DNA of 64,000 nucleotides. Source: Hetaerina americana. Taxonomy: Eukaryota > Arthropoda > Insecta > Odonata > Calopterygidae. Of this stretch, positions 1-12,884 are shown in pieces. The notes under the pieces were generated by a model that was not told the origin of the DNA, searched no databases, and worked only from the letters and a program-made list of their open reading frames with translations. A program made the translations under genes and the position numbers. The stretch spans positions 91,820 through 155,819 of the forward strand of contig JAKTNV010000419.1 in the NCBI GenBank assembly GCA_022747635.1. The letters run 5' to 3'. The stretch's first letter is position 1. Each line of letters starts with the position of its first letter.

Positions 1-2873
1 TTCATGTAGAACCCAAAGGGGGGGGTATTGGCACTTTTCATGGAAAAATGTGAAAAATTAAAATTTCTAAAAATGAAATAAATGCCTTCTTTACACCTCA
101 AACATTCACTCTATAATGGAAGATTGTTTTTTTCGCAATATTTTTTGAAATTTGGGCTCTTTTACTAACATTAACACTTGCGCTGTGGTATCTTTTATGC
201 TCATTTCCTGTCTTTAATGATTAACTCTGAGTTTTATTTTGTTTATTTAATGAAAATGAACAACAATACATAACATGGAAACATTTTTGTTTGATTTGTG
301 TCGAGTGAGAATTTCACCTAGTACCCGGTATTGGCACTTTTCATGGAGAAATGTGAAAAATTAAAATTTCTAAAAATGAAATAAATGCCTTCTATACACC
401 TTAAACATTCACTATATAATGGAAGATTCTTGTTTTTCGCAATATTTTTTGAAATTTGGGCTCTTTTACTAACATTAACACATGCGCTGAGGCATTTTTT
501 ATGCTCATTTCTTGTCTTTAATGATTAACTCTGGGTTTTATTTTGTTTGTTTGAAGAAAATGGACCATGGACACATTTTTGTTTGATTTGTGTCGAGTGA
601 GAATTTCCCCTAGAACCCAAAGGGCGGGGTATTGGCACTTTTCATGGAAAAATGTGAAAAATTAAAATTTCTAAAAATGAAATAAATGCCTTCTATACAC
701 CTCAAATATTCACTATATAATGGAAGATTCTTGTTTTTCGCAATATTTTTTGAAATTTGGGCTCTTTTACTTTCATTAACACATGCGCTGAGGCATCTTT
801 TATGCTCATTTCCTGTCTTTAATGATTAACTCTGGGTTTTATTTTGTTTATTTGATGAAAATGAACAACAATACACACCATGGAAACATTTTTGTTTGAT
901 TTATGTCGAGTGAGATTTTCATGTAGAACCCAAAGGGGGGGTATTGGCACTTTTCATGGAAAAATGTGAAAAATTAAAATTTCTAAAAATGAAATAAATG
1001 CCTTCTATACACCTCAAACATTCACTCTATAATGGAAGATTGTTGTTTTTCGCAATATTTTTTGAAATTTGGGCTCTTTTACTAACATTAACACTTGCGC
1101 TGAGGCATCTTTTATGCTCATTTCCTGTCTTTAATGATTTATTCTGGGTTTTATTTTGTTTATTTGATGAAAATGAACAACAATACACGCCATGGAAACA
1201 TTTTTGTTTGTTTTGTGTCGAGTGAGAATTTAACCTAGAACCCAAAGAGGTGGGTATTGGCACTTTTCATGGAGAAATGTGAAAAATTAAAATTTCTAAA
1301 AATGAAATAAATGCCTTCTATACACCTCAAACATTCACTCTATAATGGAAGATAGTTGTTTTTCGCAATTGTTTTTGAAATTTGGGCTCTTTTACCAACA
1401 TTAACACTTGCGCTGAGGCATCTTTTAAGCTCATTTCTTGTCTTTAATGATTTATTCTGGGTTTTATTTTGTTTATTTGATGAAAATGAACAACAATACA
1501 CACCATGGAAACATTTTTGTTTGTTTTGTGTCGAGTAAGAATTTCACCTAGAACCCAAAGGGGGGGGTATTGGCACTTTTCATGGAAAAATATGAAAAAT
1601 TAAAATTTCTAAAAATGAAATAAATGCCTTCTATACACCTCAAACATTCACTCTATAATGGAAGATTGTTGTTTTTCGCAATATTTTTTGAAATTTGGGC
1701 TCTTTTACTAATATTAACACATGCGCTGAGGCATCTTTTATGCTCATTTCTTGTCTTTAATGATTTATTCTGGGTTTTATTTTGTTTGTTTGATGAAATA
1801 AAACAACAATACACACCATGGAAACATTTTTGTTTGATTTGTGTCGAGTGAGATTTTCATAGAACCCAAAGGGGGGGGTATTGGTACTTTTCATGGAAAA
1901 ATGTGAAAAATTAAAATTTCTAAAAATGAAATAAATGCCTTCTATACACCTCAAACATTCACTCTATAATGGAAGATTGCTGTTCTTCGCAATATTTTTT
2001 GAAATTTGGGCTCTTTTAATAACATTAACACTTGCGCTGAGGCATCTTTTATGTTCATTTCCTGTCTTTAATGATTTATTCTGGGTTTTATTTTGTTTAT
2101 TTGATGAAAATGAACAACAAGACACACCATGGAAACATTTTTTTTTATTTGTGTCGAGTGTGATTTTCATGTAGAACCCAAAGGGGGGGGGTATTGGCAC
2201 TTTTCATGGAAAAATGTGAAAAATTAAAATGTCTAAAAATGAAATAAATGCCTTCTATACACCTCAAACATTCACTCTATAATGGAAGATTGTTGTTTTT
2301 CACAATATTTTTTGAAATTTGGGCTATTTTACTAACATTAAGACTTGCGCTGTGGTATCTTTTATGCTCATTTCTTGTCTTTAATGATTTATTCTGGGTT
2401 TTATTTTGTTTATTTGATGAAAATGAACAACAATACACACCAGGGAAACATTTTTGTTTGATTTGTGTTGCGTGAGAATTTCACCTAGAACCCAAAGAGG
2501 GGGTATTGGCACTTTTCATGGAAAAATGTGAAAAATTAAAATTTCTAAAAATGAAATAAATGCCTTCTATACACCTCAAACAATCACTCTATAATGGAAG
2601 ATTGTTTTTTTCGCAATATTTTTTGAAATTTGGGCTGTTTTACTAACATTAACACTTGCGCTGTGGTATCTTTTATGCTCATTTCCTGTCTTTAATGATT
2701 AACTCTGGGTTTTATTTTGTTTATTTGATGAAAATGAACAACAATACACACCATGGAAACATTTTTGTTTGATTTGTGTCGAGTGACATTTTCATGTAGA
2801 ACCCAAAGGGGGGGGGGTATTGGCACTTTTCATGGAAAAATGTGAAAAATTAAAATTTCTAAAAATGAAATAA
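1..2873 (+). repeat. Diverse monomers without visible higher-order order
   Basis: Monomers start near 82, 385, 686, 998, 1311, 1624, 1935, 2248 and 2560. The first two are short: the 82 copy has lost most of the G-run region (317-333 reads CCTAGTACCCGGTATT), and the 385 copy has lost about 12 bp before its CCATGG site. Neighbouring monomers differ at many positions and I see no repeated block of monomers inside this stretch. Confidence 0.7.
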
Positions 2874-4121
2874 ATGCCTTGTATACACCTCAAACATTCA
2901 CTCTATAATGGAAGATTGTTGGTTTTTCGCAATATTTTTTGAAATTTGGGCTCTTTTACTAACATTATCACTTGTGCTGAGGCATCTTTTATGCTCATTT
3001 CCTGTCTTTAATGATTTATTCTGGGTTTTATTTTGTTTATTTGATCAAATTAACAACAAGACACACCATGAGAACATTTTTGTTTGATTTGTGTCGGGTG
3101 TGATTTTTATGTAGAACCCAAAGGGGGGGGTATTGGCACTTTTCATGGAAAAATGTGAAAAATTAAAATTTCTAAAAATGAAATAAATGCCTTCTATACA
3201 CCTCAAACATTCACTCTATAATGTAAGATTGTTGTTTTTCGCAATATTTTTTGAAATTTGGCTCTTTTACTAACATTAACCCTTGCGCTGAGGCATCTTT
3301 TATGCTCATTTCCTGTCTTTAATGATTTATTCTGGGTTTTATTTTGTTTATTTGATGAAAATGAACAACAATACACACCATGGAAACATTTTTGTTTGAT
3401 TTGTGCCGAGTGAGATTTTCACCTAGAACCCAAAGGGAGGGGTATTGGCACTTTTCATGGAAAAATGTGAAAATTAAAATTTCGAAAAATGAAATAAATG
3501 CCTTCTATACACCTCAAACATTCACTCTATAATGGAAGATTGTTGTTTTTCGCAATATTTTGAGAAATTTAGGCTCTTTTACTAACATTCACACTTGCGC
3601 TAATGCATCTTTTATGCTCATTTCTTGTCTTTAATGATTATTTCTGGGTTTTATTTTGTTTATTTGATGAAAATGAACAACAATACACACCATGGAAACA
3701 TTTTTGTTTGATTTGTGTCGAGGAGAATTTCACCTAGAACCCAAAGAGGGGGGTATTGGCACTTTTCATGGAAAAATGTGAAAAATTAAAATTTCTAAAA
3801 ATGAAAAAAATGCCTTCTATACACCTCAAACATTCACTCTATAAGGGAAGATTGTTGTTTTTCGATATATTTTTTGAAATTTGGGCTCTTTTACTAACAT
3901 TAACACTTCCGATGAGGCATCTTTTATGCTCATTTCTTGTCTTTAATGATTATTTCTAGGTTTTAATTTGTTTATTTGATGAAAATGAACAACAAGACAC
4001 ACCATGGAAACATTTTTGTTTGATTTGTGTCGAGTGAGAATTTCACCTAGAACCCAAAGGGGAGGTATTGGCACTTTACATGGAAAAATGTGAAAAATTA
4101 AAATTTCTAAAAATGAAATAA
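2874..4121 (+). repeat. Four-monomer block paralogous to 11319-12884
   Basis: Consecutive monomers here share a series of rare variants with 11319-12884: TTGTGCTGAGG with TTGATCAAATTAAC; CAAAGGGAGGGG; CAATATTTTGAGAAATTT; and ATAAGGGAAG with TTCGATATATT. The order is the same in both places. The right-hand block has one additional monomer (11631-11945). This is a dispersed duplication within the array, separated by about 8.4-8.8 kb. Confidence 0.7.
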
Positions 4122-4271
4122 ATGCCTTCTATACACCTCAAGCATTCACTCTATAATGGAAGATTGTTGTTTTTCGCAATATTTTTTGAAATTTGGGCTC
4201 TTTTACTAACATTAACACTTGCGCTGTGGTATCTTTTATGCTCATTTCTTGTCTTTAATGATTTATTTTGG

Positions 4272-7200
4272 GTTTTATTTTTTTTATTTGATGAAAATGA
4301 ACAACAATACACACCATGGAAACATTTTTGTTTGATTTGTGTCGAGTGAGAATTTCACCTAGAACCCAAAGGGGGGGGGGTATTGGCACTTTTCATGGAA
4401 AAATGTGAAAAATTAAAATTTCTAAAAATGAAATAAATGCCTTCTATACACCTCAAACATTCACTCTATAATGGAAGATTGTTGTTTTTCGCAATATTTT
4501 TTGAAATTTGGGCTCTTTTACTAACATTAACACTTGCGCTGAGGCATCTTTTATGCTCATTTCCTGTTTTTAATGATTTATTCTGGGTTTTATTTTGTTT
4601 ATTTGATGAAAATGAACAACAAGACACACCATGGAAACATTTTTTTTTTGATTTGTGTCGAGTGTGATTTTCATGTAGAACCCAAAGGGGGGGTATTGGC
4701 ACTTTTCATGGAAAAATGTGAAAAATTAAAATTTCTAAAAATGAAATAAATGCCTTGTAAACACCTCAAACATTGACTCTATAATGGGAGATTGTTGTTT
4801 TTCGCAATATTTTTTGAAATTTTGGCTCTTTGACTAACATTAACACTTGCGCTGAGGCATCTTTTATGCTCATTTCCTGTCTTTAATGATTTATTCTGGG
4901 TTTTATTTTGTTTATTTGATGAAAATGAACAACAATACACACCATGGAAACATTTTTGTTTGATTCCCGTCGAGTGAGATTTTCACCTAGAACCCAAAGG
5001 GGGGGTATTGGCACTTTTCATGGAAAAATGTGAAAAATTAAAATTTCTAAAAATGAAAAAAATGCCTTCTATACACCTCAAACATTCACTCTATAATGGA
5101 AGATTGTTTTTTTCGCAATATTTTTTGAAATTTGGGCTCTTTTACTAACATTAACACTTGCGCTGTGGTATCTTTTATGCTCATTTCCTGTCTTTAATGA
5201 TTAACTCTGAGTTTTATTTTGTTTATTTGATGAAAATGAACAACAATACACACCATGGAAACATTTTTGTTTGATTTGTGACGAGTGAGAATTTCCCCTA
5301 GAACCCAAAGGGGGGGGTATTGGCACTTTTCATGGAAAAATGTGAAAATTTAAAATTTCTAAAAATGAAATAAATGCCTTCTATACACCTCAAACATTCA
5401 CTCTATAATGGAAGATTGTTGTTTTTCGCAATATTTTTAGAAATTTGGGCTCCTTTACTAACATTAACACATGCGCTGAGGCATCTTTTATGCTCATTTC
5501 TTGTCTTTAATGATTTATTCTGGGTTTTATTTTGTTTGTTTGATGAAATAAAACAACAAGACACACCATGGAAACATTTTTGTTTGATTTGTGTCGAGTG
5601 AGATTTTCATGTAGAACCCAAAGGGGGGGGTATTGGTACTTTTCATGGAAAAATGTGAAAAATTAAAATTTCTAAAAATGAAATAAATGCCTTGTATACA
5701 CCTCAAACATTTACTCTTTAATGGAAGATTGTTGTTTTTCGAAATATTTTTTGAAATTTGAGCTCTTTTACTAACATTAACACTTGCGCTGAGGCATCTT
5801 TTATGCTCATTTCCTGTCTTTAATGATTTATTCTGGGTTTTATTTTGTTTATTTGATGAAAATGAACAACAATACACACCATGGAAACATTTTTGTTTGA
5901 TTTATGTCGAGTGAGATTTTCATGTAGAACCCAAAGGGGGGGGTATTGGCACTTTTCATGGAAAAATGTGAAAAATTAAAATTTCTAAAAATGAAATAAA
6001 TGCCTTCTATACACCTCAAACATTCACTCTATAATGGAAGATTGTTGTTTTTCGCAATGTTTTTTGAAATTTGGGCTCTTTTACTAACATTAACACTTGC
6101 GCTGAGGCATCTTTTATGCTCATTTCCTGTTTTTAATGATTTATTCTGGGTTTTATTTTTTTTATTTGATGAAAATGAACAACAATACACACCATGGAAA
6201 CATTTTTGTTTGATTTGTGTCGAGTGAGAATTTCACCTAGAACCCAAAGGGGGGGGGTATTGGCACTTTTCATGGAAAAATGTGAAAAATTAAAATTTCT
6301 AAAAATGAAATAAATGCCTTCTATACACCTCAAACATTCACTCTATAATGGAAGATTGTTGTTTTTCGCAATATTTTTTGAAATTTGGGCTCTTTTACTA
6401 ACATTAACACTTGCGCTGAGGCATCTTTTATGCTCATTTCCTGTTTTTAATGATTTATTCTGGGTTTTATTTTGTTTATTTGATGAAAATGAACAACAAG
6501 ACACACCATGGAAACATTTTTTTTTTGATTTGTGTCGAGTGTGATTTTCATGTAGAACCCAAAGGGGGGGTATTGGCACTTTTCATGGAAAAATGTGAAA
6601 AATTAAAATTTCTAAAAATGAAATAAATGCCTTGTAAACACCTCAAACATTGACTCTATAATGGGAGATTGTTGTTTTTCGCAATATTTTTTGAAATTTT
6701 GGCTCTTTGACTAACATTAACACTTGCGCTGAGGCATCTTTTATGCTCATTTCCTGTCTTTAATGATTTATTCTGGGTTTTATTTTGTTTATTTGATGAA
6801 AATGAACAACAATACACACCATGGAAACATTTTTGTTTGATTCCCGTCGAGTGAGATTTTCACCTAGAACCCAAAGGGGGGGTATTGGCACTTTTCATGG
6901 AAAAATGTGAAAAATTAAAATTTCTAAAAATGAAAAAAATGCCTTCTATACACCTCAAACATTCACTCTATAATGGAAGATTGTTTTTTTCGCAATATTT
7001 TTTGAAATTTGGGCTCTTTTACTAACATTAACACTTGCGCTGTGGTATCTTTTATGCTCATTTCCTGTCTTTAATGATTAACTCTGAGTTTTATTTTGTT
7101 TATTTGATGAAAATGAACAACAATACACACCATGGAAACATTTTTGTTTGATTTGTGACGAGTGAGAATTTCCCCTAGAACCCAAAGGGGGGGGTATTGG

Positions 7201-9810
7201 CACTTTTCATGGAAAAATGTGAAAATTTAAAATTTCTAAAAATGAAATAAATGCCTTCTATACACCTCAAACATTCACTCTATAATGGAAGATTGTTGTT
7301 TTTCGCAATATTTTTAGAAATTTGGGCTCCTTTACTAACATTAACACATGCGCTGAGGCATCTTTTATGCTCATTTCTTGTCTTTAATGATTTATTCTGG
7401 GTTTTATTTTGTTTGTTTGATGAAATAAAACAACAAGACACACCATGGAAACATTTTTGTTTGATTTGTGTCGAGTGAGATTTTCATGTAGAACCCAAAG
7501 GGGGGGGTATTGGTACTTTTCATGGAAAAATGTGAAAAATTAAAATTTCTAAAAATGAAATAAATGCCTTGTATACACCTCAAACATTTACTCTTTAATG
7601 GAAGATTGTTGTTTTTCGCAATATTTTTTGAAATTTGAGCTCTTTTACTAACATTAACACTTGCGCTGAGGCATCTTTTATGCTCATTTCCTGTCTTTAA
7701 TGATTTATTCTGGGTTTTATTTTGTTTATTTGATGAAAATGAACAACAATACACACCATGGAAACATTTTTGTTTGATTTATGTCGAGTGAGATTTTCAT
7801 GTAGAACCCAAAGGGGGGGGTATTGGCACTTTTCATGGAAAAATGTGAAAAATTAAAATTTCTAAAAATGAAATAAATGCCTTCTATACACCTCAAACAT
7901 TCACTCTATAATGGAAGATTGTTGTTTTTCGCAATGTTTTTTGAAATTTGGGCTCTTTTACTAACATTAACACTTGCGCTGAGGCATCTTTTATGCTCAT
8001 TTCCTGTTTTTAATGATTTATTCTGGGTTTTATTTTTTTTATTTGATGAAAATGAACAACAATACACACCATGGAAACATTTTTGTTTGATTTGTGTCGA
8101 GTGAGAATTTCACCTAGAACCCAAAGGGGGGGGGTATTGGCACTTTTCATGGAAAAATGTGAAAAATTAAAATTTCTAAAAATGAAATAAATGCCTTCTA
8201 TACACCTCAAACATTCACTCTATAATGGAAGATTGTTGTTTTTCGCAATATTTTTTGAAATTTGGGCTCTTTTACTAACATTAACACTTGCGCTGAGGCA
8301 TCTTTTATGCTCATTTCCTGTTTTTAATGATTTATTCTGGGTTTTATTTTGTTTATTTGATGAAAATGAACAACAAGACACACCATGGAAACATTTTTTT
8401 TTTGATTTGTGTCGAGTGTGATTTTCATGTAGAACCCAAAGGGGGGGTATTGGCACTTTTCATGGAAAAATGTGAAAAATTAAAATTTCTAAAAATGAAA
8501 TAAATGCCTTGTAAACACCTCAAACATTGACTCTATAATGGAAGATTGTTGTTTTTCGCAATATTTTTTGAAATTTTGGCTCTTTGACTAACATTAACAC
8601 TTGCGCTGAGGCATCTTTTATGCTCATTTCCTGTCTTTAATGATTTATTCTGGGTTTTATTTTGTTTATTTGATGAAAATGAACAACAATACACACCATG
8701 GAAACATTTTTGTTTGATTCCCGTCGAGTGATATTTTCACCTACAACCCAAAGGGGGGGTATTGGCACTTTTCATGGAAAAATGTGAAAAATTAAAATTT
8801 CTAAAAATGAAAAAAATGCCTTCTATACACCTCAAACATTCACTCTATAATGGAAGATTGTTTTTTTCGCAATATTTTTTGAAATTTGGGCTCTTTTACT
8901 AACATTAACACTTGCGCTGTGGTATCTTTTATGCTCATTTCCTGTCTTTAATGATTAACTCTGAGTTTTATTTTGTTTATTTGATGAAAATGAACAACAA
9001 TACACACCATGGAAACATTTTTGTTTGATTTGTGACGAGTGAGAATTTCCCCTAGAACCCAAAGGGGGGGGTATTGGCACTTTTCATGGAAAAATGTGAA
9101 AATTTAAAATTTCTAAAAATGAAATAAATGCCTTCTATACACCTCAAACATTCACTCTATAATGGAAGATTGTTGTTTTTCGCAATATTTTTAGAAATTT
9201 GGGCTCCTTTACTAACATTAACACATGCGCTGAGGCATCTTTTATGCTCATTTCTTGTCTTTAATGATTTATTCTGGGTTTTATTTTGTTTGTTTGATGA
9301 AATAAAACAACAAGACACACCATGGAAACATTTTTGTTTGATTTGTGTCGAGTGAGATTTTCATGTAGAACCCAAAGGGGGGGGTATTGGTACTTTTCAT
9401 GGAAAAATGTGAAAAATTAAAATTTCTAAAAATGAAATAAATGCCTTGTATACACCTCAAACATTTACTCTTTAATGGAAGATTGTTGTTTTTCGCAATA
9501 TTTTTTGAAATTTGAGCTCTTTTACTAACATTAACACTTGCGCTGAGGCATCTTTTATGCTCATTTCCTGTCTTTAATGATTTATTCTGGGTTTTATTTT
9601 GTTTATTTGATGAAAATGAACAACAATACACACCATGGAAACATTTTTGTTTGATTTATGTCGAGTGAGATTTTCATGTAGAACCCAAAGGGGGGGGGTA
9701 TTGGCACTTTTCATGGAAAAATGTGAAAAATTAAAATTTCTAAAAATGAAATAAATGCCTTCTATACACCTCAAACATTCACTCTATAATGGAAGATTGT
9801 TGTTTTTCGC
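4272..9810 (+). repeat. Six-monomer higher-order repeat, period 1877 bp, about 3 copies
   Basis: Distinctive monomers recur at a constant 1877-bp spacing: 4437/6314/8191, 5374/7251/9128, 5687/7564/9441 and 6000/7877. The six types in order carry: a T8-9 run after AAACA; GATTCCCGTCGAGTGAG; AACTCTGAG with GTGACGAG; GAAATAAAACAACAAG; TTTACTCTTTAATGG; and CAATGTTTTTTG. Copies differ by only a few substitutions per 1.9 kb. Examples are GGGAG versus GGAAG near 8539, and CGAAATATT at 5739 versus CGCAATATT in the later copies. The left edge lies inside the 4122 monomer and the right edge inside the 9755 monomer, both placed by eye. Confidence 0.85.
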
Positions 9811-11318
9811 AATATTTTTTGAAATTTCGGCTCTTTTACTAACATTAACACTTGCGCTGAGGCATCTTTTATGCTCATTTCCTGTCTTTAATGATTTATT
9901 CTGGGTTTTATTTTGTTTATTTGATGAAAATGAACAACAATACACGCCATGGAAACATTTTTGTTTGATTTGTGTCGAGTGAGACTTTAACCTAGAACCC
10001 AAAGAGGGGGGTATTGGCACTTTTCATGGAGAAATGTGAAAAATTAAAATTTCTAAAAATGAAATAAATGCCTTTTATACACCTCAAACATTCACTCTAT
10101 AATGGAAGATTGTTGTTTTTCGCAATATTTTTTGAAATTTGGGCTCTTTTACTAACATTAACACCTGCGCTGAGGCATCTTTTATGCTCATTTCCTGTCT
10201 TTAATGATTTATTCTGGGTTTTATTTTGTTTATTTGATGAAAATGAGAAACAATACACGCCATGCAAACATTTTTGTTTGATTTGTGTCGAGTGAGAATT
10301 TAACCTAGAACCCAAAGAGGGGGGTATTGGCACTTTTCATGGAGAAATGTGAAAAATTAAAATTTCTAAAAATGAAATAAATGCCTTCTATACACCTCAA
10401 ACATTCACTCTATAATGGAAGATTGTTGTTTTTCGCAATATTATTTGAAATTTGGGCTCTTTTACTAACATTAACACTTGCGCTGAGGCATCTTTTATGC
10501 TCATTTCTTGTCCTTAATGATTAACTCTGGGTTTTATTTTGTTTATTTGATGAAAATGAACAACAATACACACCATGGAAACATTTTTGTTTGATTGGTG
10601 TCGAGTAAGAATTTCACCTAGAACCCAAAGGGGGGGGTATTGGCACTTTTCATGGAAAAATATGAAAAATTAAAATTTCTAAAAATGAAATAAATGCCTT
10701 CTATACACCTCAAACATTCACTCTATAATGGAAGATTGTTGTTTTTCGCAATATTTTTAGAAATTTGGGCTCTTTTACTAACATTAACACTTGCGCTGAG
10801 GCATCTTTTAAGCTCATTTCTTGTCTTTAATGATTTATTCTGGGTTTTGTTTTGTTTATTTGATGAAAATGAACAACAATACACACCATGGAAACATTTT
10901 TGTTTAATTTGTACGAGTGAGATTTTCACCTAGAACCCAAAGGGGGGGGTATTGGCACTTTTCATTGAAAAATGTGAAAAATTAAAATTTCTAAAAATGA
11001 AATAAATGCCTTCTATACACCTCAAACATTCACTCTATAATGGAAGATTGTTGTTTTTCGCAATATTTTTTGAAATTTGGGCTCTTTTACTAACATTAAC
11101 ACATGCGCTGAGGCATCTTTAATGCTCATTTCTTGTCTTTAATGATTTAGCCTGGGTTTTATTTTGTTTGTTTGATGAAATAAAACAACAATACACACCA
11201 TGGAAACATTTTTGTTTGATTTGTGTCGAGTGAGATTTTCATGTAGAACCCAAAGGGGGGGGTATTGGCACTTTTCATGGAAAAATGTGAAAAATTAAAA
11301 TTTCTAAAAATGAAATAA
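9811..11318 (+). repeat. Mixed monomers between HOR blocks
   Basis: Only satellite monomers are present, with starts at about 10068, 10381, 10694 and 11006. They resemble copies near 998-1935 in variants such as GAGGGGGGTATT preceded by TTTAACCTAG, and TTTTAAGCTC. No unit of several monomers is repeated inside this interval. Confidence 0.65.
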
Positions 11319-12884
11319 ATGCCTTGTATACACCTCAAACATTCACTCTATAATGGAAGATTGTTGTTTTTCGCAATATTTTTTGAAATTTGGGCTCTTT
11401 TACTAACATTATCACTTGTGCTGAGGCATCTTTTATACTCATTTCCTGTCTTTAATGATTTATTCTGGGTTTTATTTTGTTTATTTGATCAAATTAACAA
11501 CAAGACACACCATGGAAACATTTTTGTTTGATTTGTGTCGAGTGTGATTTTTATGTAGAACCCAAAGGGGGGGGTATTGGCACTTTTCATGGAAAAATGT
11601 GAAAAATTAAAATTTCTAAAAATGAAATAAATGCCTTGTATACACCTCAAACATTCACTCTATAATGGAAGATTGTTGTTTTTCGCAATATTTTTTGAAA
11701 TTTGGGCTCTTTTACTAACATTAACACTTGCGCTGAGGCATCTTTTATGCTCATTTGCTGTCTTTAATGATTTATTCTGGGTTTTATTTTGTTTATTTGA
11801 TGAAAATGAACAACAAGACACATCATGGAAACATTTTTTTTTTTTGATTTGTGTCGAGTGTGATTTTCATGTAGAACCCAAAGGGGGGGTATTGGCACTT
11901 TTCATGGAAAAATGTGAAAAATTTAAATTTCTAAAAATGAAATAAATGCCTTCTATACACCTCAAACATTCACTCTATAATGGAAGATTGTTGTTTTTCG
12001 CAATATTTTTTGAAATTTGGGCTCTTTTACTAACATTAACACTTGCGCTGAGGCATCTTTTATGCTCATTTCCTGTCTTTAATGATTTATTCTGGGTTTT
12101 ATTTTGTTTATTTGATGAAAATGAACAACAATACACACCATGGAAACATTTTTGTTTGATTTGTGTCGAGTGAGATTTTCACCTAGAACCCAAAGGGAGG
12201 GGTATTGGCACTTTTCATGGAAAAATGTGAAAAATTAAAATTTCGAAAAATGAAATAAATGCCTTCTATACACCTCAAACATTCACTCTATAATGGAAGA
12301 TTGTTGTTTTTCGCAATATTTTGAGAAATTTGGGCTCTTTTACTAACATTAACACTTGCGCTGAGGCATCTTTTATGCTCATTTCTTGTCTTTAATGATT
12401 ATTTCTGGGTTTTATTTTGTTTATTTGATGAAAATGAAAAACAATACACACCATGGAAACATTTTTGTTTGATTTGTGTCGAGTGAGAATTTCACCTAGA
12501 ACCCAAAGAGGGGGGTATTGGCACTTTACATGGAAAAATGTGAAAAATTAAAATTTCTAAAAATGAAATAAATGCCTTCTATACACCTCAAACATTCACT
12601 CTATAAGGGAAGATTGTTGTTTTTCGATATATTTTTTGAAATTTGGGCTCTTTTACTAACATTAACACTTGCGATGAGGCATCTTTTATGCTCATTTCTT
12701 GTCTTTAATGATTATTTCTGGGTTTTATTTTGTTTATTTGATGAAAATGAAAAACAATACACACCATGGAAACATTTTTGTTTGATTTGTGTCGAATGAG
12801 AATTTCACCTAGAACCCAAAGAGGGGGGTATTGGCACTTTTCATGGAAAAATGTGAAAAATTAAAATTTCTAAAAATAAAATAA
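11319..12884 (+). repeat. Five-monomer block paralogous to 2874-4121
   Basis: This block carries the same ordered rare variants as 2874-4121 (TTGTGCTGAGG; CAAAGGGAGGGG; CAATATTTTGAGAAATTT; ATAAGGGAAG with TTCGATATATT). One extra monomer, 11631-11945, has a long T-run after AAACA and a 104-codon open frame crossing into the next monomer boundary. Not otherwise remarkable. Confidence 0.7.
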
